NCBI GenBank assembly: GCA_013372875.1
Contig: JABXIW010000479.1
Coordinates: 1-12,635 of the forward strand
DNA from: Gammaproteobacteria bacterium
GTDB lineage: Bacteria; Pseudomonadota; Gammaproteobacteria; Enterobacterales; Kangiellaceae
DNA length: 12,635 bases
Reading direction: 5' to 3'
Shown here: positions 1 through 6,510 of the stretch, one piece after another
Position numbering within the stretch: position 1 is the stretch's first letter
How the letters are laid out: each line of letters starts with the position of its first letter
The notes under the pieces: generated by a model
What the model was told of the DNA's origin: nothing
Seen by the model: only the letters and a program-made list of their open reading frames with translations
Databases searched by the model: none
Program-made: the position numbers and the translations under genes

Positions 1-79
1 AGTTATCAACGATTTCGCCAGTGCCTAATACGGCTGGAGCTGTGAAGTCAGGTGCTTTACGGCTTACTAATACGCCCAT
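1..79 (-). CDS. peroxiredoxin (AhpC/TSA family), N-terminal fragment
   Basis: Reading the minus strand from the ATG at 79 gives 26 codons before the window edge, beginning MGVLVSRKAPDFTAPAVLG and continuing TGEIVD. The K-APDF-APAVL pattern is the typical start of typical 2-Cys peroxiredoxins, thiol peroxidases that reduce hydrogen peroxide and organic hydroperoxides in the cytoplasm. The catalytic cysteine lies beyond the window, so the subfamily cannot be checked. A strong Shine-Dalgarno (GGAGGA, 90-85) sits 5 nt before the ATG and fixes the start. A TATAAT -10 lies at 150-145 and an OxyR-like site at 190-226, which suggests peroxide-induced expression. Confidence 0.85.
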   Translation of the reverse strand, partial: MGVLVSRKAPDFTAPAVLGTGEIVDN

Positions 80-144
80 GATAATCCTCCAATGGATTGA
101 TTTTTTGCTTTATGTCGTAAGACATGGTGTAAATTTGAAAAAGA

Positions 145-150
145 ATTATA
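145..150 (-). promoter_or_regulatory. -10 element of the peroxiredoxin promoter
   Basis: A perfect TATAAT reads on the minus strand at 150-145, about 65 nt upstream of the peroxiredoxin ATG. The expected -35 position has no good TTGACA match, as is common for activator-dependent promoters. The OxyR-like site lies just further upstream. Confidence 0.5.
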
Positions 151-189
151 ACGCCCTGCTCATGATAAATCTTTTACTTTTTAATGATC

Positions 190-226
190 CTATCTATTCC
201 CTATAGTGTTAATAGATAATTCCTAT
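190..226. promoter_or_regulatory. OxyR-like binding site
   Basis: The OxyR pattern has four quarter-sites (ATAG-7-CTAT-7-ATAG-7-CTAT). Three are exact here: CTAT at 201-204, ATAG at 212-215 and CTAT at 223-226, each separated by exactly 7 nt. The outer one (CTAT at 190-193) matches 2 of 4. The site is centred about 70 bp upstream of the inferred start of the peroxiredoxin transcript, a position suited to activation. OxyR control of ahpC-type genes is established in other gammaproteobacteria; its use here is inferred. Confidence 0.55.
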
Positions 227-268
227 TATGACTAAATTATCTCTACAGAAATATTATTAAGCAACTTA

Positions 269-296
269 TTGACAATCATTCTCATTTGCGTACAAT
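269..296 (+). promoter_or_regulatory. bfd promoter overlapping a Fur box
   Basis: A consensus -35 TTGACA (269-274) and a -10 TACAAT (291-296) are separated by 16 bp. Between them lies GACAAT-C-ATTCTC (271-283), which fits the 6-1-6 Fur pattern GATAAT-n-ATTATC with two changes. A repressor bound there would cover the -35 and spacer. Iron-dependent repression of bfd by Fur is known in other proteobacteria and is inferred here. Confidence 0.65.
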
Positions 297-337
297 TCGC
301 ATTATCAACTGTAAGCAGTTCTTATTATCAATAACTT

Positions 338-541
338 ATGTACGTTTGCCTGTGTAAAGCCATCACCGATAAGCAAATTCGCCAAGCCGCCGAAAGCGGT
401 TGTTCGACTATGCGTTGCCTTAACAAAGAGTTAGGTGTGGCGACTCAATGCGGTAAATGCGCTAAAGATGCTAGACAGATTTTGCGCCAAGTTAAGCATG
501 AGCAAAGCGCTTTCAATTTCGACTTAGCAATCCCAGCCTAG
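338..541 (+). CDS. bfd: bacterioferritin-associated ferredoxin
   Basis: This 67-residue protein belongs to the Bfd/Fer2_BFD family. It has the [2Fe-2S] cysteine pattern C4-x-C6 followed by C38-x-x-C41, with MYVCLCKAIT at the N-terminus and TQCGKCA around the second pair. Bfd binds bacterioferritin and passes electrons to its haem, so that stored ferric iron is reduced and released when iron is scarce. Length and cysteine spacing are normal for the family. The gene precedes bfr by 179 bp on the same strand, the expected partnership. Its promoter overlaps a Fur-like box, implying induction on iron starvation. No Shine-Dalgarno is visible before the ATG, which is preceded only by A/T-rich sequence, so initiation may be weak or depend on the unstructured leader. 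Confidence 0.95.
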   Translation: MYVCLCKAITDKQIRQAAESGCSTMRCLNKELGVATQCGKCAKDARQILRQVKHEQSAFNFDLAIPA

Positions 542-572
542 TCCACTCTTATTAGCCCATTTATTAGATGAT

Positions 573-593
573 AAGTCTTTACCAATAAGACTT
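573..593 (+). other. small hairpin between bfd and bfr
   Basis: AAGTCTT (573-579) and AAGACTT (587-593) form a 7-bp stem with a 7-nt loop. No T-run follows, so it is not a convincing terminator. It could act as a processing or stability element in a bfd-bfr transcript. Confidence 0.3.
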
Positions 594-616
594 GTTCTCA
601 ATCAAGAATCGTTTTA

Positions 617-628
617 ATTCTCATTATA
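617..628. promoter_or_regulatory. possible Fur-like element upstream of bfr
   Basis: ATTCTCATTATA matches 9 of 12 positions of the Fur consensus half ATAATCATTATC. Its first nine bases, ATTCTCATT, are identical to the core of the bfd Fur site (278-286). The sequence is A/T-rich and no clear -35/-10 pair could be chosen for bfr, so this is a weak call. Confidence 0.3.
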
Positions 629-720
629 TATCAATAACTTAAAGTGCCACTAAGTTGCTATTGCACTATTCTGGGAGTAGACTGGTTAGATTAAAGCAAC
701 CAACAGGTAAAGGACTCACA

Positions 721-1200
721 ATGAAAGGCGATCCGAAAGTTATCGAATTCTTAAACAAAGTTTTGGCTAACGAATTAATAGCTATTAATCAGTACTTCTT
801 ACACGCTCGAATGTATAAAGATTGGGGGCTGAAAGAGCTGGCCGAACACGAATACGAAGAATCGATTGATGAAATGAAGCACGCTGATGTGTTGGTGGAT
901 CGGATCTTGTTTTTGGAAGGCATGCCTAATTTGCAAGATTTGGGTAAGCTGCGTATTGGCGAAGATACCAAAGAAATGTTGGAATGCGACTTAGCATTAG
1001 AAATGGACGCTATTCCTGACTTACGCACTGGTATTGCCTATTGCGAAAGTGCTCGTGATTTCGTCAGTCGCGATCTTCTACAAGATATCCTAGAAAGCGA
1101 AGAAGAGCATGTGGATTGGCTCGAAACCCAGCTTGGCTTAATTGATAAGATTGGTATCCAAAATTATCTTGCCGAAAAGATGGATGAGGATGGCAACTAA
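721..1200 (+). CDS. bfr: bacterioferritin, haem-binding subunit
   Basis: The 159-residue product starts [19 protein letters not shown] and matches E. coli bacterioferritin in length and register. The 24-subunit cage oxidises ferrous iron at di-iron centres and stores it as a ferric mineral. All ferroxidase ligands are present at canonical positions: E18, E51, H54, E94, E127 and H130. M52, the axial ligand of the inter-subunit haem, is also present, so this is a haem-binding, catalytically competent subunit. The frame is open from an ATG at 655 through a 22-codon extension that is not like the family. The ATG at 721 has AAAGGA (709-714) 6 nt upstream and is chosen. It follows bfd, whose product is its reductase, and ends at a strong terminator. 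Confidence 0.96.
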   Translation: MKGDPKVIEFLNKVLANELIAINQYFLHARMYKDWGLKELAEHEYEESIDEMKHADVLVDRILFLEGMPNLQDLGKLRIGEDTKEMLECDLALEMDAIPDLRTGIAYCESARDFVSRDLLQDILESEEEHVDWLETQLGLIDKIGIQNYLAEKMDEDGN

Positions 1201-1211
1201 ATTCAATCAAT

Positions 1212-1252
1212 AAAAAAAGAGGCCTGATCTAAAAAATCACGCCTCTTTTTTT
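1212..1252. terminator. bidirectional intrinsic terminator
   Basis: A-run plus GAGGC (1212-1223) pairs with GCCTC plus T-run (1241-1252). After one C-C mismatch the stem continues as TGAT/ATCA, closing on a 7-nt loop. With A7 on one side and T7 on the other it can work in both directions. It separates bfr from the converging gene whose stop codon is at 1256-1254. Confidence 0.85.
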
Positions 1253-1253
1253 A

Positions 1254-1598
1254 TTACCGTGTTATCGTCATTATAATTTTTACAATTATCAAAAGCGCCA
1301 TAAATGTTATGACAACTAAAGATTTTCTCCTTCGAATTTCTAAAAGCTCATCTATGATGTCTCCATTTGGCCCAGCAAGTTTAGCGCGCCACAGTAAAAG
1401 CCAAATAACTTTTAAATGATACTCCTCACCTTGAACTAATAGTTTTTTATTGCGAAAAGAAATAAACAACAAAAGGCAAGAGTAAATTTTTTTGCTGTTT
1501 GCATAAACATTAAAACGGCTTGTTAGACGGTCATATGTTACTTTCCAGTCAAGGCCATTTAACTTATGAGTTTGGAATTGGTAGCGCTCAAATAACAT
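1254..1598 (-). CDS. hypothetical membrane protein, third gene of the operon
   Basis: I do not recognise this 114-residue protein. Its start lies 2 nt after the stop of the carrier gene, with AGAAG upstream, so it is probably translated by coupling in the same operon. The N-terminal two thirds are basic and rich in aromatic residues (W18, several Tyr). A hydrophobic stretch around residues 40-48 and another around 62-70 (VIWLLLW) could be short membrane-associated segments. Residues 92-112, mainly V/I/T/L/M, form a clear C-terminal transmembrane helix preceded by RRRK, which predicts a cytoplasmic N-terminal part by the positive-inside rule. The stop codon abuts the bfr terminator. It could be an accessory subunit of the neighbouring carrier, but nothing in the sequence proves that. 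Confidence 0.65.
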   Translation of the reverse strand: MLFERYQFQTHKLNGLDWKVTYDRLTSRFNVYANSKKIYSCLLLFISFRNKKLLVQGEEYHLKVIWLLLWRAKLAGPNGDIIDELLEIRRRKSLVVITFMALLIIVKIIMTITR

Positions 1599-1600
1599 TT

Positions 1601-2914
1601 TTAGGCTTCTTTTTTTATTGGTATAAACTCTTCTGAACTATCACCATCATATCTTCGTCCTAAATAAACCGCCAAACCGCCCCATACAGAAGCTATGCCA
1701 GCTCCTACTAATGAAATAGCGGCAAGGCCTAAGCCTAGCCCTTCACTGAGTAAAGCAAACAACGAGCCGCTGACCGCATCGCCACCACGGTAAACCACAA
1801 TATCGATAACTGGTTTAGCTTTAAAGCGCTCATCAACACTTACATCAGTAAACAACATCTCTCTCGCAGGTCGAGTGACGGCATAGTTACCTGCTCTTCT
1901 GGTGACTTGAAGAGCTAATAACACCACAACTACTGGAGCAAAGGCTAATATGATCATACCTGCCATAATAATAAATGGCACTAAAGCTAAAGTAGCAGCC
2001 ATGCCAAGTTTAGTCGTTAAGCGCCCTGTTACAAAGAAGGCCAAGCCAAATGTTAGTGTATTGGTGATCCAATCAATGCTACCAAGGATTTGCGTTCTGT
2101 CGGCTCTCGAGTAGTCGGCTAGTAAATTCTTCTGCTCGAAGTATACAAAAGAGCCAATAAAAACATAGAGCAATATAAATACAGCTATGCCAAATAAAGT
2201 TTTATTGGTAAATATAGCTTTAAAACCTGTCCACCATTGAGCTTTCAATTTAGCTTCAGATAAATCAGCTTCCAGCGCATCATTATGTAAGTCTTCCGAC
2301 TTTAAGCGATACATATAGATGACCAAAGGAACAACCAGAATTAGGCCGACGGCTGCAATTAACATTAAATTGTCTAGACCTAATTTCTCAGCAAAAATCG
2401 TTGGTATGGCCGGCCCAAAAAATGCACCTGCACTTGCTCCTGCTGCTACCACCGAGAAAACGCGCTTTGATTGCTCCTTATTAAAAGTATCAGCCATAAA
2501 ACTCCAAAAAACTGAAACATGGAATAGGCTAAAGGCACTAACCCATACATAAAAGCTCTTTTCGACAAAAGTTGGATCAGGGAACAGCGGTACTAAAAAA
2601 TAGAATACCAAAAAACTAACAGCAAAAGCTGTATAAACAAGCGGCACCACATTTTTAAACTTCAGCTTGGAAATGATTAAGCCATATAAGGAAACAATCC
2701 CTATACTAATAAAAAACTGCAAGTTCCATAAAAAACTAACTTCTGAGTCCGACCAATCGCTCGCCATTGCATCGCGTACTGGGCGCAACACAAAATAAGA
2801 CGCCATCAAAATAAAAATAATGGCGAATGAAACCATGGTCGCTTTAAGCTCATTTGGATGAACTTTAGAAACACGATCAATTAACCGCGTTAAAGGATTT
2901 GAACTTAACGTCAT
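1601..2914 (-). CDS. ATP/ADP-translocase-like (TLC/COG3202) carrier, MFS-type
   Basis: This 437-residue inner-membrane protein has about 12 hydrophobic segments. The N-terminus has ASYFVLRPVRDAM (38-50), and a later block reads NYAVTRPAREMLFTDV (343-358) followed by FKAKPVIDIVVYRGGD (364-379). Both are hallmarks I associate with bacterial relatives of the nucleotide (NTP/NDP) exchange transporters, often annotated simply as MFS transporters. The protein is shorter than the roughly 500-residue rickettsial and chlamydial ATP/ADP translocases, and free-living relatives have no firmly known substrate, so nucleotide transport should not be assumed. A charged loop at 204-226 separates the two halves. 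The ATG follows the stop of the dehydrogenase gene by 1 nt (TAA-T-ATG), without a clear Shine-Dalgarno, implying translational coupling. Confidence 0.75.
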   Translation of the reverse strand: MTLSSNPLTRLIDRVSKVHPNELKATMVSFAIIFILMASYFVLRPVRDAMASDWSDSEVSFLWNLQFFISIGIVSLYGLIISKLKFKNVVPLVYTAFAVSFLVFYFLVPLFPDPTFVEKSFYVWVSAFSLFHVSVFWSFMADTFNKEQSKRVFSVVAAGASAGAFFGPAIPTIFAEKLGLDNLMLIAAVGLILVVPLVIYMYRLKSEDLHNDALEADLSEAKLKAQWWTGFKAIFTNKTLFGIAVFILLYVFIGSFVYFEQKNLLADYSRADRTQILGSIDWITNTLTFGLAFFVTGRLTTKLGMAATLALVPFIIMAGMIILAFAPVVVVLLALQVTRRAGNYAVTRPAREMLFTDVSVDERFKAKPVIDIVVYRGGDAVSGSLFALLSEGLGLGLAAISLVGAGIASVWGGLAVYLGRRYDGDSSEEFIPIKKEA

Positions 2915-2915
2915 A

Positions 2916-3893
2916 TTATTTTGCTTCGGCTTGAGGTTCTTTTGGTGCTAACTTTTCTAACTCTTGATCCAAAATACTAATTAGCTCATCACGACTAAAA
3001 CTAAACTTATGGTCATGATTCATCTGTGCCGCACGCTTTATTAAACCGCGAAGAGCCCACTCACCCTCACCTTTCACAGGCACTACCATATATCGAGCTT
3101 TAGGCGAGCTACTAAACAAAGCATCCACTACTGCAGCAGAAACATCATCAGGTTCTTGATAGCGAGAACGATCAGCGGTTAAGTATCGTGTTAACCCTTT
3201 AAATTCTTCTTCATATAAACTTTTAAAGTTCTTATCGGCATTTTTTTTCATACGCTTATTAGCATTAGCCGCGATATTTGAATTGTAATTTCCTGGTTCA
3301 ATAACGCTGACTTTTACACCAAATTTCTGCATCTCTTGCGCTAACGACTCAGTAAAGGCCTCAACAGCAAATTTGCTCATGGAGTAGGCACCAAAAAAAC
3401 GCCCTGCATTAGCACCTGAAATAGAACCTATAGTACTTATCCGACCTTTACTTTCAATAATCATCGGAGCAAAGGCTTTTGTCACCCGATAAGGGCCAAA
3501 TAAATTCACATCCATTTGAAATTGAATATCCCCCTCAGACATTTCAATTAGCGGGGCAAAGACTCCTACCCCCGCATTATTAACTAAGCCGTACAGCCCT
3601 CTCCCTTGTTTTTGAATAAAAGAAACGGCTTCATCGATATCATCTTGTACTGTCACATCCAATCGAACCGCTTGAATGTTAGGGATTTTATTAAGCTCAT
3701 CCATATCTTTTTGCTTACGCGCACCAGCATAAACATAATAGCCTTGGTCGGCTAAAGTCATGGCAATGTTCTTCCCAATACCCGAAGTTGCGCCTGTCAC
3801 CAAAATGGCTTTTTGTTTTTCTTGATCTGCAGCCTTAACGCTGCCTAAAAAAGCAAAGCTGGCAACAATAATTCCAATTAATATATTTCGCAT
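2916..3893 (-). CDS. short-chain dehydrogenase/reductase with N-terminal signal or anchor
   Basis: This is a 325-residue classical SDR. It shows the cofactor motif TGATSGIG (33-40), NNAG (105-108), catalytic Ser in the STIGSIS stretch (153-159) and YSMSK with Y170 and K174. The C-terminal half resembles retinol/hydroxysteroid-type SDRs, but the substrate is unknown. The start at 3893 is chosen because AGGGG (3903-3899) lies 5 nt upstream; a longer frame from 3950 has no such site. From this start residues 1-21 (MRNILIGIIVASFAFLGSVKA) form a Sec-type signal peptide or signal anchor with an A-x-A-like end. That is odd for an NAD(P)-dependent enzyme, which would be expected in the cytoplasm; an uncleaved anchor with the domain inside is possible. 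It is first gene of the operon with the carrier and the small membrane protein. Confidence 0.88.
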   Translation of the reverse strand: MRNILIGIIVASFAFLGSVKAADQEKQKAILVTGATSGIGKNIAMTLADQGYYVYAGARKQKDMDELNKIPNIQAVRLDVTVQDDIDEAVSFIQKQGRGLYGLVNNAGVGVFAPLIEMSEGDIQFQMDVNLFGPYRVTKAFAPMIIESKGRISTIGSISGANAGRFFGAYSMSKFAVEAFTESLAQEMQKFGVKVSVIEPGNYNSNIAANANKRMKKNADKNFKSLYEEEFKGLTRYLTADRSRYQEPDDVSAAVVDALFSSSPKARYMVVPVKGEGEWALRGLIKRAAQMNHDHKFSFSRDELISILDQELEKLAPKEPQAEAK

Positions 3894-3971
3894 ATTCACC
3901 CCTGATTTCAAATAAGCAATCACTCTAATCAATCCCCGAATAAGATTCAAACCTCAACTAACGAGCTTTAC

Positions 3972-3999
3972 GTTATATTTACATCGCATTAACAATCAA
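3972..3999 (-). promoter_or_regulatory. candidate promoter of the dehydrogenase-carrier operon
   Basis: On the minus strand TTGATT (3999-3994) and TATAAC (3977-3972) are separated by 16 bp, about 80 nt upstream of the dehydrogenase ATG. A 7-bp inverted repeat, TCGCATT (3984-3990) and AATGCGA (4010-4016), flanks the -35 and could be an operator. The rest of the 3894-4154 gap shows no gene and no clear plus-strand promoter. Confidence 0.35.
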
Positions 4000-4154
4000 A
4001 CATACATTCAATGCGAGACATGCAATACTTAGTTACAGTTTGGCATTTGCTGATGACCGCCCTGCTTGCTAGGGTTATTGACCATTAGTTGGGATTCTTT
4101 CTTAGGTTAGAATTTTGGGACAGAATTATTAGGACAAAGTGTTGGGAGTAGGTT

Positions 4155-5276
4155 ATGGCTAATCGTCGTCAGTTTATTAAAAATTCATTAATCGCATCAG
4201 CAGGCTTAGCAACCGCTTGTCAGGCCAAGTCGGTTTTGTCGAAATCGAGCAAGTCGCTGAACATTTTGTTTATGGGTGGTACTGGATTTTTAGGGCCGCA
4301 CACGGTTAAAGCGGCGGTGGATGCAGGTCATAAAGTCACCCTGTTCAATCGTGGCAAAACCAAACCCACCCTATACCCTGAGTTGTTAGCGTCTTTGCCG
4401 TTAATTAAAGGCGATCGCAAAACTGACGATATTAAACAACTAAAAGACACCCAGTGGGACTTAGTGATTGATACTTCGAGCTATTATCCACGGGTGGTCA
4501 ATATGTTGCTGGATCAAGTGGGCGATAATATTGGGCAATACATATTTATTTCGACTATTTCGGTCTATGGCGATTGGACTCAGAAGAATATGGATGAGTC
4601 CGCCGCAGTTGGCACTATTGATGATCCAACGACTGAGAAAGTCACTGGCGAAACCTATGGTCCTTTAAAGGCTTTGTGTGAACAAGCTGCCATTAAAAGA
4701 CTTGGCAAAAAAGCCACTATTATTCGCCCAGGCTTGATTGTTGGCCCAGGGGATAAGACTGATCGCTTTACTTACTGGCCAGTTAGAGTAGCTAAAGGCG
4801 GCGATGTACTTTGCCCGAGCGAAGGCAAGGATTTTATCCAGATTATTGATGTGCGCGATCTTGCCGAATGGACCGTGCATTGCGGCAACAAACAAATCAG
4901 CGGCGTATTCAATGCACAAACCAATGGCAATGATATGACCATTGGTGAATTGCTGACCAACTGCAAAATGACCTTAAATCCTAAAGCCAATTTGGTTTGG
5001 GTGCCGACCGGATTTTTGGAAAAACATTCAGTTGCGCCTTGGGGTGAAATGCCCACCTGGTTCCCGCCAAAAGGTGATTTTGCTGGCGCAGGCACTATGA
5101 GCTCAGAACAAGCCTATGCCAATGGCTTAAAGCAACGCCCTTTAAAGACTATTATTAAAGATACTTATGATTGGTTTGTGACGCTTCCAGCTGAGCGTCA
5201 AGCCACATTAAGAGCGGGCATAAAAGCAGACAAAGAAGCCAAAGTGTTAGCCGCTTGGAAAGAAAAGAATAGCTAG
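4155..5276 (+). CDS. Tat-exported NAD-dependent epimerase/dehydratase-like protein
   Basis: This 373-residue extended-SDR protein has a Rossmann motif GGTGFLG (41-47), STISVYG (133-139), a Y168-GPL-K172 catalytic pair, RPGLIVGPGD (191-200) and IDVRDLAEW (231-239). The N-terminus carries a twin-arginine signal, NRRQFIK (3-9), then a hydrophobic stretch. C22 follows LATA, so a lipoprotein form is conceivable although residue -3 is Ala rather than Leu. Tat export fits a protein that must fold around NAD(P) before leaving the cytoplasm. Overall it resembles the atypical epimerase group related to CSP41-like proteins; the substrate is unknown. GGGAG (4144-4148) lies 6 nt before the ATG. It is divergent from the other exported dehydrogenase, and its TAG overlaps the stop of the convergent GDPD gene. 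Confidence 0.85.
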   Translation: MANRRQFIKNSLIASAGLATACQAKSVLSKSSKSLNILFMGGTGFLGPHTVKAAVDAGHKVTLFNRGKTKPTLYPELLASLPLIKGDRKTDDIKQLKDTQWDLVIDTSSYYPRVVNMLLDQVGDNIGQYIFISTISVYGDWTQKNMDESAAVGTIDDPTTEKVTGETYGPLKALCEQAAIKRLGKKATIIRPGLIVGPGDKTDRFTYWPVRVAKGGDVLCPSEGKDFIQIIDVRDLAEWTVHCGNKQISGVFNAQTNGNDMTIGELLTNCKMTLNPKANLVWVPTGFLEKHSVAPWGEMPTWFPPKGDFAGAGTMSSEQAYANGLKQRPLKTIIKDTYDWFVTLPAERQATLRAGIKADKEAKVLAAWKEKNS

Positions 5277-5971
5277 CTTTTAATTCGATCTGGAAAGTCG
5301 GTGAAGACTCCATCGACTTTCCAGTTTTTCAGACGTTCAAAGTCCTTTTCTAGATTCACTGTAAACACATAACTTTTAAGACCTAGTTTTCTAGCCTTAT
5401 CTATGTGTTTTTGCTTAATATTTTTGACATAAGAGTGAAATGAATAAGCAACTATCTTTTGGCTAAAAGCTAACGCACTTTTATAGTTTCGCTCAGCCAA
5501 AACACCAATTTTCACTTCTTTGCTTAATGTTCTGACCTTTTTTAACTCTTTAAACTTAAAAGAAGAAATAATAAAACGGTTTAGTGGGATTGTATTTTTC
5601 TTGGAAAGCAAATATTCCATTACCGCTTGAGCTGTTCCTTTTCCTTTAAGTTCAATATTAATCAGCGCCGTCTCACCAATCAGCTCACAGACTTCTGGTA
5701 GAGTTGGAACAACTTCGCCTGACTCCCTACCACAGCTTGCATCTAGCTTGCGTAAATCGTCGAAACTGTAATTTTTGAGCTTACCTTTGCCATTAGTGGT
5801 GCGGTTGACTTTCTTATCGTGAAACACCACCAGCGCTTTATCATCACCCTTGCCACAAAAACGCACATCAAACTCAATTCCATCCACACCTAACTCAAGT
5901 GCTTTACGGAAAGACTGTAAGGTATTTTCAGCTGCTAAACCTGCCGCACCGCGATGACCAAAGATGATCAT
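5273..5971 (-). CDS. glycerophosphodiester phosphodiesterase family protein
   Basis: The 232-residue product begins MIIFGHRGAAGLAAENT, the signature start of GDPD-family TIM-barrel enzymes, which hydrolyse glycerophosphodiesters to glycerol-3-phosphate and an alcohol. Expected active-site residues are H6-R7, E33 and D35 (GIEFDV), H51-D52, and E107 and K109 (NIELKG). It ends with VDGVFTDFPDR (219-229), the usual C-terminal motif. There is no signal peptide, so a cytoplasmic UgpQ-like enzyme is likely. The ATG at 5971 overlaps the upstream stop as ATGA; an in-frame TTG at 5983 would add only four residues and is less likely. The stop codon shares CTAG with the convergent epimerase gene. Its last codons encode the hairpin that appears to terminate that neighbour. 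Confidence 0.9.
   Translation of the reverse strand: MIIFGHRGAAGLAAENTLQSFRKALELGVDGIEFDVRFCGKGDDKALVVFHDKKVNRTTNGKGKLKNYSFDDLRKLDASCGRESGEVVPTLPEVCELIGETALINIELKGKGTAQAVMEYLLSKKNTIPLNRFIISSFKFKELKKVRTLSKEVKIGVLAERNYKSALAFSQKIVAYSFHSYVKNIKQKHIDKARKLGLKSYVFTVNLEKDFERLKNWKVDGVFTDFPDRIKS
5290..5329 (+). terminator. intrinsic terminator of the epimerase gene, embedded in the GDPD coding region
   Basis: CTGGAAAGTCG (5290-5300) pairs perfectly with CGACTTTCCAG (5314-5324). Three further inner pairs (G-T, T-A, G-C) leave a 7-nt loop, and TTTTT follows at 5325-5329. This polarity suits plus-strand transcripts that run 14 nt past the epimerase stop. On the minus strand the hairpin is not followed by a T-run, so GDPD transcription should not be stopped. 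Confidence 0.7.
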
Positions 5972-6435
5972 GGCTTTTCGCAAACACCCTTTGAACCGTG
6001 GGATTGATTAAACTTCATCTGTCCTGCAAGCTGCCATTGATTGTTCTTCATATAAAACTTATAAGCGTTAGTATTACTTGGATGACTCTGAGTAAAGGAC
6101 AACCCTACTCCATCGTATGCAAAAAGTGTAAATAATTTGCATTCATTGTTCTTATCTTCTCTCCCCTTACACATTGCTTCGTACATCAGTAATCTTTGCT
6201 CACACCATGATTTGCTCACATCCTCTAAATGACTACAGTCCAGACTTTCAATTGGCTCATAGCTACTAAAATGTACATGACTTAGTTTTCCCTGTTCTGA
6301 AGCTGGGATTAATTGCATCAACTGAAATAAAGATAGTTGATCAATTTGTTTGGGGAGCTCCAAGTTTTCACACACATTTAAGCTACTAATTTGAGCTGAT
6401 GACATAATTGAGAAAATTATCCCTAAATAACTCAT
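5968..6435 (-). CDS. hypothetical secreted cysteine-containing protein
   Basis: I do not recognise this 155-residue protein. The N-terminus, MSYLGIIFSIMSSAQ, is short and hydrophobic with a possible cleavage near SSA-Q. It lacks the usual basic residue, so it is a weak signal peptide. Six cysteines (22, 67, 78, 89, 99, 152) would suit disulfide bonds in the periplasm. The start is uncertain: AAGGA ends only 1 nt before the ATG at 6435, the next Met (residue 11) has no ribosome-binding site, and an in-frame stop shortly upstream excludes a longer form. Its TGA overlaps the GDPD ATG, so the two genes are coupled. It begins just after the grxD terminator and so probably needs its own promoter. 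Confidence 0.6.
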   Translation of the reverse strand: MSYLGIIFSIMSSAQISSLNVCENLELPKQIDQLSLFQLMQLIPASEQGKLSHVHFSSYEPIESLDCSHLEDVSKSWCEQRLLMYEAMCKGREDKNNECKLFTLFAYDGVGLSFTQSHPSNTNAYKFYMKNNQWQLAGQMKFNQSHGSKGVCEKP

Positions 6436-6448
6436 TTCCTTGCTCCAT

Positions 6449-6486
6449 AAAAAATGCCGCGCTCTTTATAAGATAACGCGGCATTT
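6449..6486 (-). terminator. intrinsic terminator of grxD
   Basis: AAATGCCGCG (6452-6461) and CGCGGCATTT (6477-6486) form a perfect 10-bp GC-rich stem with a 15-nt loop. On the minus strand it is followed by T6 (6454-6449). It lies 25 nt past the grxD stop. Confidence 0.85.
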
Positions 6487-6498
6487 AATATTTGCCAA
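6471..6498 (-). promoter_or_regulatory. possible promoter for the secreted protein-GDPD pair
   Basis: On the minus strand TTGGCA (6498-6493) and TTATCT (6476-6471) are spaced 16 bp apart, and the -10 falls in the loop of the grxD terminator. It would start transcription about 30 nt before the ATG at 6435. This is a sequence match only. Confidence 0.3.
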
Positions 6499-6510
6499 TG
6501 GAAACTTTAA

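Noticed and set aside
21..206. 61-codon plus-strand frame
   Set aside because: It is antisense to the peroxiredoxin start and covers its promoter and part of the OxyR-like site. There is no ribosome-binding site and no family resemblance.
655..720. Upstream start for bacterioferritin
   Set aside because: It would add 22 residues unlike the family. The ATG at 721 has a good Shine-Dalgarno and puts all ligands at canonical numbering.
3894..3950. Longer N-terminus for the SDR
   Set aside because: The internal ATG at 3893 has AGGGG at ideal spacing and begins a proper signal sequence; the extension has neither.
4468..5095. Several open frames on both strands inside the epimerase gene
   Set aside because: They are shadows of the real gene: no ribosome-binding sites and compositionally odd translations.
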